Assembly (NCBI GenBank): GCA_023213395.1
Contig: CM041465.1
Location: forward strand, 14,074,001-14,138,000
Length of the DNA stretch: 64,000 nucleotides
Reading direction: 5' to 3'
DNA from: Cycas panzhihuaensis
Lineage: Eukaryota > Cycadophyta
Both the position numbers and the translations under genes were made by a program. Shown one piece after another: positions 1 through 10,900 of this stretch. How positions within the stretch are numbered: position 1 is the stretch's first letter; each line of letters starts with the position of its first letter. Under the pieces are notes generated by a model that was not told the origin of the DNA, ran no database searches, and worked only from the letters and a program-made list of their open reading frames with translations.

Positions 1-345
1 TTATGCCTCTTCGAGTCTTGGTCTGCTTCCTTTGAAGAATGTAATCATTTTGCATTGGTTCCTCTTTCTCTATCCACAACTCCTTTGGATTTGGTAAGAG
101 TGGAACTCCATCTTCATCTTCATCCAACATGGATGGCTCAAACATCTTCAGATTCTCAACATTCATTATAGAATACATTTTCATAAATTCTGGAAATTCA
201 AGCTGGAAAGCATTTTCCCCAATTTTCTTCAAGATTGTAAAAGGACCATATCGTAAAGGCTTTAGCTTTTTACCTTCACCTTGCAATCTTTTCTTACTAA
301 GATGCAACCAAACTCTATCTCTTTCCTAAAAGAATGGCTGGTTCT
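1..345 (-). pseudogene. Element A integrase C-terminal domain and start of chromodomain
   Basis: The minus-strand frame reads the usual tail of a chromovirus integrase: a basic stretch with LRYGPFTILKKIGENAFQLE, then a hydrophobic patch ending in NVENLKMFEPS, then an acidic linker and DYILQRKQTKTRRG. The last block matches the first strand of the plant chromovirus chromodomain (the D-x-I-L-x-K-x...TRRG region). This domain directs integration towards particular chromatin. The window edge cuts it after about 14 residues. Confidence 0.8.
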
Positions 346-1300
346 ATGTGCATCATGCCACTACTTGTATCTCTGTTGAGATTTTTGAAGCTTCTCTTCA
401 ACCTGTTGATGGATTTTTCTAATTCATTCCAAGAATCCTTGTGCCTTTTCATCTCCTTCTTCCTCCTTTCCATTTCCTGCAGAAAATTGAGCAAAGAATT
501 CTAAATCGAAAGGACTTGTAGGCAGAAATCCCAAACATACCTCAAATGGTGGTTTCTAGGTTGAGCTATGGATAGCTCTATTGAATGCAAATTACAAGTA
601 TGGGAGACTTTCATCCCAAGTCTTAGGATGCTTGGCATTGTATCCTCATAACAGTTGTACCAATGTCATGTTGATAACTTTAGTCTGGCTGTCTGTTTGA
701 GGATGAAAAGCTGGGCTCATCTTTAGCTTCGTATCCATCATTCCCCAAAGTGTTTGCCAAAAATGACTCAGAAATTTGATGTCTCGATCAGAAATGATTA
801 AGTTGGGAAGTCTAAAATACTTCCAAACATGTTGGAAAAATAATCTAGCTATGTCTTCTCTTGTATGAGTCTTCCTACAGGGAATCAACATCACCATTTT
901 ACTGAACCGATCAACAACTACAAACAAATAATCCATACCATTTTTGGTTTGTGGAAGTCCTCCCAAGAAATCTATGGAGATACTTTCCCACGGTCGTGAT
1001 GGAATAGGAAGTGGAATATACAATTCAAATTTCCTATTAGCCAGCTTTGATGTGCTACATAATGTACACCCCCGTACTGTTGTGGTTACATCTTGCTGCA
1101 TATTTGGCTAATACATATATCGCTGCAAGTTTAGCAATGTCTTTCCCACTCTAAAGTGTCCTGTAATTCGAGAGGTGTGAGCTTCTCTTATCCACTTCAT
1201 TCAGTTTGTATGCTTTAGAATGCAAAGCTTGTCTTGCTTGCAAAGAAGTCCATCTTTTAGCTAGAAATCAGCAACTAGTTTTCCTTACTGTAGCTACTCA
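346..1300 (-). pseudogene. Element A integrase core, catalytic Glu replaced
   Basis: The best open block is 1101-646 on the minus strand (about 150 residues). It shows SIDFLGGLP with the first catalytic Asp, ISDRDIKF with the second, and HPQTDSQTKVIN where the third catalytic residue should be. In active Gypsy integrases this block reads TDGQTE-x-x-N. Here the Glu codon is Lys (AAG, 678-680), a G-to-A change that should abolish strand transfer. Upstream, remnants of the zinc-binding HHCC region (HTSRITGHF, CTLCSTSK) are readable between stops. Downstream, the frame has stops at conserved Gln or Trp positions. Confidence 0.88.
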
Positions 1301-1479
1301 AAGATAGGCTTGAATGCCACATCTTTCAAATATAAATCAACATATTCATCATGGTAGAAAGGTTGAAATTACATAGCTACCAACAAATTGGAATTACCTT
1401 GCTGTTGAGGAGGTCTGGACAGCAAGTCTATAATCTTATTCGTCGTTCCTTTCTTGTATTTAACCACGATGTGAAACTG

Positions 1480-1836
1480 TTGCAAATAGGACATCCACTT
1501 TATGTGCCTAGTCTGCTGCAACTTGGACTAAGTCTGTAAAAATTACAAAGGCTTGTGGTCGGTGTGGATGACCACTTCTTTTCCTAACAAATAAGGTCTC
1601 CAATGGTTCACTGCTTAGTGCAATGCATAGAGCTCCTTATCGTAAGTTGGGTAGTTTATGACATCTCCATTAAATGTCTTTGAATGGTATGTTATCGATT
1701 TTCCTTCTTGCTTCAATACTGCTCCCATGGCATAGCCTGAAGCATCATTCTCTAATTCAAATGGCTTCTACAGTGAGGGCAAAGCTAACACTGGTGCCTC
1801 ACAGATTTTCTGCTTCAAAAGTCTGAAAGCTTTTTC
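1480..1836 (-). pseudogene. Element A RNase H domain
   Basis: The minus strand reads EKAFRLLKQKICEAPVLALP, then FELENDASGYAMGAVLKQEG, ITYHSKTFN, YPTYDKELYAL and VVIHTDHKPL. This is the Ty3/Gypsy RNase H with its D...E...D residues. It removes the RNA template during reverse transcription. At least five stops interrupt it; most are TAG or TAA where Gln is conserved. It follows directly on the RT thumb, as expected for one pol polyprotein. Confidence 0.85.
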
Positions 1837-2710
1837 TTATTCATTCTCCCAATGAAATTTTGCATGTCCTCCCATCAATGCATGAAGAGGTGCTACAATT
1901 TGAGAGAATCTGAAAATAAATTTTCTTAAATATTGACATGTACCAATGAAACTTCTTACCTCTGTGGTTGTCTTGGGTGTAGGCCAATTGAGAATGACTT
2001 TAATCTTTGCTGGGTCAATCTTCAATTCTCCTCCTCCAACCACAAAACCTAAGAAGACGAGAGATTGCTTTCCAAACTCGCACTTCTTTAGATTTAGTTT
2101 CAACTACTACTCTTGGAGAACTTTGAGCACTTGCTCGACATGTTGGAGGTGCTCCTCCCATGTATGGCTAAAAATCAGGATATCATCTAGATAAACAATT
2201 ATAAAGTCATCAATGAAGGGTCTTAATACCTCATTCATCAACCTCATGAAGGTGGCAGGTGCATTGCACAGACCAAACGGCATCACCAACCATTCAAATA
2301 ATCCTTGCTTCAATTTGAAGGTTGTCTTCCAAGTATCCTTCTGTCAGATTCGAACCTGATGGTAGCTTGATTCCAGGTCCAGTTTGCTGAAATATCTTAC
2401 CGTCTACAGCTGGTCCAACAAGTCATCTATCTGCGGTAAGGGATGTCGATTCTTTATGGTGATCTTGTTCAAAGCCTGGTAGTCAATGCACATTCTCCAT
2501 CCTCCATCTTTCTTTGGCACCAAAACAATAGGTGATCTACATGGAGAATAACTTGGCTTGATCACTCCTTATTCCAAGAGTTCTTGAATCTGCCTCTTAA
2601 TCTCTTCATTCTCCAAAATTGAGTTTTTGTAGAGACTGAGGTTTGGCAAAGGTGAATTAGCAACCATCTAGATTTCATGTTCAATTGCCCTTTTAGGGGG
2701 CAGCCCTTTC
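1837..2710 (-). pseudogene. Element A reverse transcriptase with YLDD box
   Basis: The minus-strand frame reads [65 protein letters not shown], the polymerase box [10 protein letters not shown] (YLDD at 2182-2193), LNLKKCEFG, then VRSFIGTCQYLRKFI. All core RT motifs are recognisable. Stops lie in the fingers (TAG after DQL; TGA after VRI) and as a double TAG at 2104-2109, where QQLKLN would be expected. The RNA template is copied into DNA by this domain in live relatives. Confidence 0.92.
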
Positions 2711-3089
2711 AGCTCTTGGAATACATCACTGTACCTATTCCTTAGGCCTTCAATCTGCTGCACTTGCTTCCTATCTAGTGCCTGTATTAAGGACTCTGCT
2801 TGCTCGTTTTCTTCCACCTTTGGCTTTATCATTAGTAGCACAAACTTCCTACAAGCATTAATTAATCTTTTCGCTTGTTGGGAAGATATTAGAGAAATCT
2901 TCTTCTGTGGCTTTGATGCATTGATTAGATATGATCTCCCATCCTTGATGAGTCAAATCTTTCTCAGCCTCATGTGGTGAACTCCATCTCTATCATAGAG
3001 ATATGGCCCGCCAAACACAACTTGACAAACATCCAAAGGGACTACTTCACATTTAATTTCATCAATGAATTTTTCAGAAATTACAAATT

Positions 3090-3370
3090 TAAACTTACAT
3101 TGGTGAGTAACTTACAACTCTGAATCTTTTTGCAACCATCCAAGAGGATATGGTTTTGGATGTGCATGCATTTTTAATCCTAGTTTCTTTACCAATGCTT
3201 CTGAGATTAAATTCTTTTGGCTTCCTCCATCAAAGATGGCATCTACATTATTTTGCTTTACTTGGATTCTTACCATGAAGATCTCCTCTCTAATCTCTAG
3301 ATCAACTTGATGATGGTTATTTTTAGGCTCTGCATTAGCCATGAGCATCAACTTCTCATTAGCTTCTTTA
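3090..3370 (-). pseudogene. Element A retropepsin (aspartic protease)
   Basis: The open block 3351-3112 (minus) reads EIFMVRIQVKQNNVDAIFDG followed by GSQKNLISEALVKKLGL. The IFDGGS segment is at the place of the catalytic D-S/T-G triad, and the following NLIS...LGL is the usual next helix. Asp is kept, but the middle residue is Gly instead of Ser or Thr; some plant Gypsy families have this naturally. The protease lies between Gag and RT and would cut the polyprotein. Confidence 0.75.
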
Positions 3371-3459
3371 ATATCACAAACATTTTCATCACCTATAGAG
3401 TTAAGTAAAGTTTTACCTTCAATTTTAACTTTACCTTTCCCCTTGTTCTTGGGTCATTT

Positions 3460-4392
3460 CTCTGGGTGTAGGAACCAACAATCTCTTATACTGTGACCCG
3501 CTCGCTTGTAATGAGTACAAGTGACTTTAATTTAGGTGGCATTAGCTTGTTTCTTCTTACCAAAACCTTCAATGGATTGTTGTCTAACTTTACCTGGAAA
3601 CCTCATTCCTCGGGCAGGTTTGTTGTTACCTTCTGGAGGTGCAAACCTTTTCCTTTCAGCAAAAACCTTCTTGTTCCTCTTTTCTATGGCAATTGCCTTC
3701 TTGTTGGCTTCATCGAGCGATTTTACTTCAAACAGTTGAAGTTCTTGTTGAATATGCTGGTGCAGTCCTCTAATATATTTCGACATCATGTCTTTACCTA
3801 GTAAAGAGATGCCCAACACAATAGCTTGCTTCTGAAATTCTGTTGTGTAATCTTGGACATTTTGGCCTCTTTCCTATTGGTAGTATTGCCATTTAATCCT
3901 TTGTTGCTCTTCATATCCAATATGATAGAATTGCTTCTTTAAGAGGATTTTAAATTGCTGCCAGGTAATTTCATTTACATTATGGGATTTAAGGTATGCA
4001 TTCCACTAAACTAATGCATGTTTAGATAATTTTAACCTAGCAAAAGTAATTTTCTGCTAGTTTTTATACCCATAAATGGAAAAGTATGTTTCTAGTTGGT
4101 CCAACCAACCATCTAATTTTTCAGCATCCAACGTTCCATCATAGATGGGTAATTCAAGTTTTGCCTCTACCTTGAATGGATGTGTGAATACTACTGGATT
4201 ATCATCTTCTTGTTGGTCTTCTACCAGCTCTTCATTCATTTCTTCTTTCATCGGTTCATCTTCTTCCTTCTTTATGCCTTTAGCTAATGAAGAAGAAGTT
4301 GCAACTAGTTGCGCCATAAGTTGGGTTAATCTGTCGAGGTTTTGCTCCATCTTCACGAACCTTTCCTCCATCTTCTACTCCAGATTAGCCAT
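3460..4392 (-). pseudogene. Element A Gag with decayed zinc knuckle
   Basis: The likely start is ATG at 4392-4390, reading MANLE followed by a TAG and then KMEERFVKMEQNLDRL, an N-terminal coiled-coil-like segment. An acidic linker and KLELPIYDGTLDAEKLDGWL follow; that last part is the typical start of the Gypsy capsid domain. ITWQQFKILLKKQFY and the basic KKVFAERKRFAPPEG come later. A zinc knuckle near 3487-3530 reads CTHYKRAGHSIRDC: the second Cys is Tyr. At least four in-frame stops are present. Gag builds the cytoplasmic particle. Confidence 0.88.
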
Positions 4393-4571
4393 CTTCCTTC
4401 ACTATTTTCTTTCTCTCTCAAGAGATTCAGTTAATGGTTCACCCGTTAACAAATATTGATATCTAGTTTTCATAAAAACTTCTACAATGAAAGCAAGAGG
4501 ATTTTTTTTCTTCTCTTTTCTTTTCTTTTTCTTTAAAATCCCTAAGTTCCCAAGGGTTTAAAGGAAAACTA

Positions 4572-4583
4572 GCTCTGATACCA
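4572..4583 (-). other. Element A primer-binding site (initiator tRNA-Met)
   Basis: The minus strand reads TGGTATCAGAGC, the exact 12-base complement of the plant initiator tRNA-Met 3' end. It lies next to the inner LTR edge and fixes the element's orientation. Confidence 0.9.
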
Positions 4584-4586
4584 AAA

Positions 4587-5700
4587 TATTAATCTAAATC
4601 TTGAATGGGAAAGTGAAGACTTTAACCAATTGAAACAAAATCCAAAATAATTTGCATTATTATTACATAGAATTAAAAATATTTTAAAATTTTCTTACAA
4701 AACTCTTTTTGTTTATGCTCTATTGAGCATGCAAGGGACTACTATAGTGTTTTAGGAGAGAGAAATTGAGTGTTGGGCACTCCTTGAGCTGCTACTTGTT
4801 CTCTGAAACCTCCATCTCGAAGTCTGCAAAACGTTTTTGGTCATTTATTACTAAAAACCTCTTTTTGGTGAAGAAAAACTAGCTAGCGTCTCTTTTTGGG
4901 ACTGTTGTATTCTCCACTCAGCTGCAACTTCGATCTTCCAGGCTCTTCCATGATCCCCGCAATAGGTTTAATCCGATGCATTTTTGTCTTCTTCTCTCTC
5001 AACGCAGATTTTTAATCTTTGGAGTCATTCTCTTTATGGAAAGTGAATTCTTGGAGTTCTCCTCGAATCTTACTCCGTACTACGTCTAAGGTTGCAGTGT
5101 CCTCTTTTTCTTGTCGAAAATCTCTGTCGAGTTCCCCTTTGTTCCTCTCCCAAATTTTGCTTAAAAGCATTTTCATTTGAAAGAGATATTTCCATTTTTT
5201 CGTTTTCTAATGGATTCCAAAACGGCTTGTGAAATCTTGGAAAAATCCTTTTAATTTGGAGTTTTTCCTCTTTAAATGTGTAGAGGACACATGTGCGTAC
5301 TCTCTCCTCAAATTTCGTGTGAAACAGTTTCCATTTACGCTGCCAAAATCATTTTCGTTTTTGTTATTTTTATGTTTTTTCACTTTTAAGTAGCAATTGT
5401 TGCAGTTGCCATAGTAGTTGTAGCAGTTGCTGCAATTGCGATGATTGCCTTAGTTTAGTGAAAGGCTACCCTAGTTGTCATAGCAGTTGTAGTACCTGCG
5501 TAGCACCTATGTAGCACCTTGGTAGTAGTCGTAGCACCTTGGTAGCAATTGTAACACCTTGGTAGCACCTATTTGCACTTGTAGAAATATATTTTTTACA
5601 TTTTTTAAGCCTTTTAAAGGCATATTTCTACTAAATGAAGACCATTAAGCCTTTTTAAGGTAATTTTCTACTACATAAAGACCATTTACATGAAAAACAA
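4587..5700 (-). repeat. Element A 5' LTR
   Basis: Non-coding stretch directly outside the PBS, so it must be the 5' LTR of this minus-strand element. The inner edge appears to end TA rather than CA, a likely decay product. The outer edge is my estimate, placed before the composition change near 5700; the paired LTR needed to fix it is outside the window. Promoter and polyadenylation signals were not assigned. Confidence 0.55.
5385..5582. repeat. Imperfect short tandem repeats in the LTR of element A
   Basis: Units resembling GTAGCAGTTG and GTAGCACCTTG recur about ten times with irregular spacing of 10-24 bases. The array lies in the outer part of the LTR, where plant LTRs often carry repeated enhancer-like boxes. 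No function can be assigned from sequence. Confidence 0.6.
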
Positions 5701-5720
5701 AGTATTTAAGAGTATTTAAA

Positions 5721-5735
5721 GATCCGAAACGGATC
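5721..5735. repeat. Perfect 6-3-6 palindrome
   Basis: GATCCG, AAA, CGGATC. It lies at the composition change just outside element A, in a short GC-richer stretch. It may be chance. Confidence 0.5.
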
Positions 5736-5856
5736 AAGCGGCGAGGTTGCAGGTCGACGATGCTTCAGAGTGATGGTGATTCAGATGTGGGCGGCTACTG
5801 GTTCCCTCTATCTAGGTAGCTCGATGATGGAAGGTTATCTTCTTGCAGGTTCTTGT

Positions 5857-6112
5857 TCATCTTTGTCTCCTCAGTCCTCCGTGCAACCATTCAGGATTTG
5901 TATATAGCTCTCTGTAGGACTTGTGCCTTAGAGCAAGTGTTGGACTTGCTCTCACTTGCCAACAAATCAGTATATGGAAATTGTAGAACAAAAAAGGAGA
6001 CACTTCATAGTCTGGTAAAACTGGAGGGTTGCTTTCATCTATTGGTGTCTTCTCTTCAGTGCTTTGTTGTCTTCAGTAATGTCGTGGGCCATGGAGGTTT
6101 GCATGGTGGTAG
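5857..6112 (-). pseudogene. Unrecognised open frame, distal part (interrupted by solo LTR B)
   Basis: On the minus strand an open stretch of about 70 codons (6072-5857) follows a TGA at 6075-6073. It includes EEKTPIDESNPPVLPDYEVS and SYRELYTNPEWLHGG. If solo LTR B and one target-site copy are removed, this frame continues in phase from the block at 8942-8740; the two parts total 153 codons with two internal stops (TAG, TGA). I do not recognise the protein. It lies where the internal region of Copia element C would be, so it may be captured host sequence or an extra retroelement frame. Confidence 0.4.
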
Positions 6113-6117
6113 GCTGT

Positions 6118-8739
6118 TGTTTCCCAGCTAATGGGAATGGACTCGAGACGCATCGACGTAGGTTTGTTCAGGTATATTCTCTTACTTTTCTTGCCTTGGT
6201 TTGATTAAGGTTATTTAGAATAGTTTGTTTGACATATGCCTACTTGCACGCGTTGATTGCCTGCTTGCTCATAATGCATGTACCTAACGGAACGCCTTCA
6301 GCCTATGACGACTCACAGTGGGGGCATTCCTCAGCGAATGCGACACCCCGTATGGCATACAGCCACTCATGATGTCTCCAAAGTTTCCCAGGATTGTTTC
6401 TTCCAGTTTACTTGCTCATGTTGCGACATGTCGTTTGCATTGCCATCCTTTCTAAGTCAAACTCGATCCTTAGTTAGGACTTTTTGGGTTGTTTTGGGTA
6501 CTTACCCACTGCCTTGGCATTCCCCCAGCTGATTTAATTCATAATTAGTTTCTGTTTTTTGCTTCAAAACCTGATTCTGCTGCTTGTTTTTCTCTTTTTT
6601 TAATTGCAGGTTGATACTACGGTAAACTAAGCGATCACAGAGTTTGCAATGATCACAGAGTTTGCCGCCAGACGATCGCTTGAAATTTAAAAAAGAGAAC
6701 CACGCGACAGTTTCCACTTTTTTCGCAAAACTACCGTGTGGCTTCGTTCGATTGGAGGCGCCCTGACATCCCCAATGTTCACCTGCTGTGAACAGGGGAT
6801 AAAGGGAATTTTCCTCCCCATTTCCAGGGATCTTTTTGCTCATTTTTCAGACTTTTGGCCCATTTTCTAAACTTTCAAGAGGATTTTTTCCAAGAGACTG
6901 CACACGGGAAAAGACAGAAAACACATCAAGTTCATGCACAAAGAATCGAGGAGGGTGAACCAGCTACCACCGGTGGATTTTTAGGGCCACATCGCCTTAC
7001 TACTTTCCACAACCAGCTTTACTCCCTTTGCAGCTGCTCACAGATTCAAGGGACTTCTTCAACCAAGAAGCTGCCCCAAAGACTTACTTCACAGCTCCAA
7101 CTTCACAAGGAGCCTCTTCCATCTACACTTCAGCAGGACATACTCATAATCATCCTTCATTTGACCTTCATTGCTGCTGTTCCTAGTGGTAGGAAGCAAG
7201 CTTGACCTTTCTACACAAGGTACCCCTTAGTTTTGCTTGCATTTTCTTGTATTTTACTTGCATTTTTCCTTCTTTTCACTTGTGCTTCCTTCTCTTTTCT
7301 TTTACTTACAAACCTTGGGCATGCTTGCAATCTTTTTTCCATTTTCACTAGCAAGCATTCTGCCTCTTCTTTCTCCCTGCTTTACCTCTTTTACCCCATA
7401 AATGAAAGTGACTATCATTGGCCATACCGCCTGTAGTGCTACCTTGACCCAAATCCATTTTCCTGGTTTTTCTTTGGAGTCCCTCATTTTCTCCAAGCCT
7501 TCTTCCATTCTTTCCTCAGTCAGCCAGGGTGAGGGAGCATACACGAGGATTTGAGGGAGATAGGCGGGGTTCCGTCCCCCATTGCCGTCCTTCTCCCCAA
7601 GGGTTCCGTCCCTTGTCCTCTTCCCCTTATCGCACACGCTGTCTCGAGGAACGGGTCGAAGGAGTTTAGGGGATTGTGTTAGGGCATCCGGACCGGTTTG
7701 GGATTATCCACATTCACCTTTGCTACCACCTAGCATTCCTTTCCCGAACCTCTTTGGAGACCTCCCGTGGGTGAGTTAGCCATCCTGAGGCTATACTCAG
7801 TTCCACTTTGTGTGTTTGCGACATTTGGTAGTGTGGGAGTATCCCGTGTGCTCTCGTTTCATTGTTGCTACATTTTAGCATATAGCTTAGTTTGTTTAGC
7901 TAAGTTGATTTCAGTTTGCAGTACATATACATATATCTCTTTGTATATTTTGTAGCCTCTCTCTCAAGAGGAAGGTGCTCTTCGTGCTTTCTTGTAGGAT
8001 CGCGTTGGTGGAAGTGGTGCGTGGAGCGAACCCATTGCCGGTTAGCTCTCATACGATATTTTCTCTCCCTTAGTTTTGAGGTTCCTTTTTGCCCTTTCAT
8101 TTCATTCGGTTTCGCATGCTCACAGGGAGGTAAGTGAACCCCTTTGCCATCGTCAACTGGCGTCGCGTGCGTGGAGAAAGGAGAAAGAGGGCCCGGAGCT
8201 TCGCGAGATCAATCGTGCTTCTACCTCAAACGCCGGATCTAGGTTTTCCTCTTGTTTCCTTTGTGTTTCCCCTTATATTAGTCTTGTCTTTTGCATCTGC
8301 CTGATAGATAAGAAAGGATAAAAAACATAAAGGAAAAGGAAAAAATAATCATTTCTTTGCATTTACTTTTCTGTACTAGTTTCTTGCTTTACGTAGCATA
8401 GTGTAGACACCCCCCTTTTGTGTCAAACCCGAGCTTTCCCTTTTGCCGTTTGCTTGTGTGTTGGATCAGTTGTCCCCCTTTGCCTTCGTTGCCTTCTCAT
8501 TGCCTTGAGAAGTCGCAACGCGCGAGGCGCCTCCTCTCCTTCCCAGCCATCCGAAGGGTAGGAAGGCCTCGCTTTTGCACGGCTACCTAGAAGCAACTAG
8601 GCACCTTGCAGTCCCGAACCCACGCTCCGGCGCATGGACGTCCTACGAGGTGAGGTCCTCATTGTCTAGCCTAGTTAGCGTAGTGTCTCTTATCCCCCTT
8701 CGCTAGACGTAGGATCACCACCCCGCAGAGAGCGTTTCA
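6118..8739 (+). mobile_element. Element B: solo LTR of the Tat-type Gypsy family of element M
   Basis: It begins TGTTTCCC and ends TTTCA. Along its length it aligns by eye with the LTR of element M (56290-58866): shared blocks include the terminal hairpin, the segment with CGACTCACAG / CGACTATAGC, ACCGTGTGGC / GCCATGTGGC, CCCATTGCCGGTTAG / CCCGTTGCCGGTAAG, and CACGCTCCGGCGCA / CGCGCTCCGGCGCA near the end. It is flanked by GCTGT (6113-6117) and GCTGC (8740-8744), a 5-bp TSD with one difference. No PBS or internal region follows. A 2622-bp LTR between matching TSDs is what unequal recombination between paired LTRs leaves. Confidence 0.85.
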
Positions 8740-8942
8740 GCTGCATACATGCATTGCTTCTACAGTTGTATTTTGGCATCTTCATCTGTAATGTTATTTA
8801 ATGATCGTTGCCAGAATGTATAGGCTTTCTCTCCTTTCACATTGTCTCCTCCAATAAACGTCTCCAGATCCTTTGTTGTATGCAGTTTCTCCAAGATTTT
8901 AATAGGAAGGCTAAAGTATTTTTCAATATGGCATAAATACAA
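8740..8942 (-). pseudogene. Unrecognised open frame, proximal part
   Basis: Minus-strand open block of about 60 codons with YLCHIEKYFSLPIKILEKLH, LETFIGGDNVKGEKAYTFWQ and NNITDEDAKIQL, then a TAG at a plausible former CAG. Immediately upstream is a TGA and a CCCAG that could be a splice acceptor. It runs in phase into 6112-5857 once solo LTR B is removed. It matches no Gag, Pol or host family I know. It lies about 160 bases inside the PBS of element C on the element's sense strand. Confidence 0.4.
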
Positions 8943-9103
8943 ACTGGGTCAAAGAAGTGTATTCCTACTATAACTCACTACTATGAATAGATGGTTTAAC
9001 TTGGTTGTAATTTAATTTTGACTGGTAATAGAAATTTTGTTGTGTCTTAATGGCAGTTTTTGCTGTTATAAAGAGGTAAATGGTGTGCAAAAAAATGGCA
9101 AAT

Positions 9104-9115
9104 GCTCTGATACCA
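9104..9115 (-). other. Element C primer-binding site (initiator tRNA-Met)
   Basis: The minus strand reads a perfect TGGTATCAGAGC directly next to an LTR beginning on the plus strand at 9116. The internal region therefore lies to the left (8740-9103 and, beyond solo LTR B, about 5700-6112). Confidence 0.9.
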
Positions 9116-9593
9116 TGATAGAATAGGCACATGCACACATTCATCACATCACAGGAATTGAATTGAAACACAAGAAAATGGAAATGCACATGTACACAGG
9201 GTTGACAGGTGGAAAACCCCTTCTGGGAAAAAAAACCACCTCCTAATCTAAGTTTTTATTAATAAATAAATGAAAACTAATACACAATAACTAACCCCCT
9301 AAAATAGCCTTATTTCAGGCATATGGACTGACCTCCTAGATTCCTAGAACCAATTCCATGAATCTAGGAGACTAATAAATAGGATGAAGGTTCGTTGGAA
9401 TGCGGTTCCGCATTTCAATGACCATCCACAGGTCAATTAATTTTTAACATAAGTTTACAACTTTATAATCACTTAAATTATTTTTAAAACATGTGACTTA
9501 ATTAATAACATTAAGAAATATAAGTTTACATTATATAATCTAATATAAAATTAGGCTTGAAATCTAATTAAATAATATTTTCTAAACCCCACA
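9116..9593 (-). repeat. Element C 5' LTR (same Copia family as element D)
   Basis: On the plus strand it begins TGATAGAATAGGCACATGCA and shares long blocks with both LTRs of element D: ACACATGTACACAGG, GGTGGAAAACCCCTTCTGGG, AAAACCACCTCCTAA, TGGAATGCGGTTCCGCATTT and ACATGTGACT. The outer end near 9591-9593 is judged by alignment with the D LTR ending. No 3' LTR of this copy was found, so element C is truncated or broken up. Confidence 0.82.
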
Positions 9594-9735
9594 TTTTGTA
9601 CACATGTATTAGGATTTATCTTCTTTCTTTCCACAAAATTTCATATAAGTTTGATATTATTTGGCCCTATCTCTTTCAGTTATTCCAATGCCTAGCATTT
9701 TCTATATCCTGTAGACATATGGTAGATCCTCCTGG
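9594..9735. other. Short unassigned stretch between elements C and F
   Basis: AT-rich, no motif recognised. Homology with the pol region of element E begins shortly after it, so this is either the decayed start of F or flanking DNA. Confidence 0.4.
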
Positions 9736-10180
9736 ATCAGACTCCCAACTAATATGTATACATCCAACACCATTATTTACGAATAGCCAAGTTGACAAAG
9801 GTAAAGCCATAGCAGAAGGATCATCTTCTTCAACATCTATGACTGACCCATCTTCTCTAGCATTGTCAACTTCCTCTATTCCAAACATTTCATATGATCC
9901 TTTTCAAGATCAAAATGAAGACCAAGAGGCTATGGAAATGAGAACCTCATTCCTAACTCGAGGTTTTCATGAAGCCTACTAGCTACACAAAGACATGAAA
10001 CTAGATGAGGTAGGAAAATTTGGTACTAAAAGTGTCCATAGAGCAAGGATACATGAATCACTTTCCATTTAGCTTGAGCTAGTAGAACTGCACCTTGCTC
10101 TTAATAAAGAGCCCTTAACGTACCAAGAAACTATAAAGCATGTAGCTTGGAGAAATGCCATAAACAAAGAGTACCAATCT
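9735..10180 (+). pseudogene. Element F integrase-RT linker
   Basis: Low-complexity Ser/Asp/Glu-rich frame: VDKGKAIAEGSSSSTSMTDP, then DPFQDQNEDQEAMEMRTSFL and TRGFHEAY before a stop. Element E has the matching segment at about 41912-42200. In Copia polyproteins this acidic, variable linker connects the integrase to RT and has no enzyme activity. Confidence 0.7.
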
Positions 10181-10900
10181 CTTATCAAGAATGGTATATA
10201 GGAGCTTGTTGATCTACCACTTAGAAGAAAGGTAGTTCAAAATAAAAGGATATTTAAAAACAAGTACATGTAAAATAGCACCCTAGAAAAATATAAGGCA
10301 AGGTTGGTTGCAAAAGGATTCACACAAATATAAGGCATCGACTACACTGAAATCTTTACTCTTATAACTAAGTGGCCTATAATTATAACTCTTATGGTCT
10401 TGGCTACTCAACAAGGTTGAAAAATGCACCAACTTAATGTTAAGACCACATTTCATAATGGGGACCTTAAAGAAGAAATTTACATAGCTTAGCAAGAAGG
10501 ATACGAGATTGTCAGTCATGAGCATAAAGTTTGCAGACTCAGAAAGTCCTTGTATGGCCTAAAGCAAGCCCCTCATGCTTGGTTTGCCAAATTATCTTAA
10601 AGAATGAGATAATTTAGATATGAGATTTGTGACTATCAAGATATTAATGCAACATTATTTATCAAGTGCCAAAATGATAAAGTCACTTACCTCTTAATCT
10701 TTGTGGATGATATGCTAATAACAGGGAATAGTGAGTAGGTAATTAGGCAGTTGAAGAAGGACCTTACTAAAACTTTTGAATTATCTAACCTTGGGTTGAT
10801 GAAATATTACTTGGGAATTGAAGTAACTTAAAAGAATGACAAAATCTTTCTCTCCCAAGAAAAATATATCAACGATCTTCTGACAAAATTTTAGTTGGAA
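10180..10900 (+). pseudogene. Element F reverse transcriptase with FVDD box
   Basis: Readable blocks are [80 protein letters not shown], the catalytic box LLIFVDDMLITGN (FVDD at 10700-10711) and LGLMKYYLGIEV, SQEKYINDLLTKF. This is a standard Copia RT, with Phe instead of the usual Tyr before VDD. Stops include TAA and TAG at conserved Gln and Trp sites. Related element E has FMDD at the same position. Confidence 0.9.

Larger units (their letters stand above)
1..5700 (-). mobile_element. Element A: Ty3/Gypsy chromovirus-type LTR retrotransposon, partial, decayed
   Basis: Read on the minus strand, the order is LTR, tRNA-iMet PBS, gag, protease, RT, RNase H, integrase and the start of a chromodomain. 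This order with a C-terminal chromodomain defines plant chromoviruses. The window begins inside the element, so the end of pol and the 3' LTR are missing. The frame has many stops, mostly explained by CAG or CAA to TAG or TAA and TGG to TAG, so this copy is dead. The outer LTR edge near 5700 is approximate because the partner LTR is not in view. Confidence 0.9.

Noticed and set aside
1946-2194. Plus-strand open frames opposite element A pol (also 3493-3801, 4145-4459)
   Set aside because: Antisense shadows of the recognised minus-strand RT and Gag.
7302-7779. Open frames of about 65-110 codons on both strands
   Set aside because: They lie within the solo LTR B and have no recognisable domain; GC-richer DNA leaves chance open frames.
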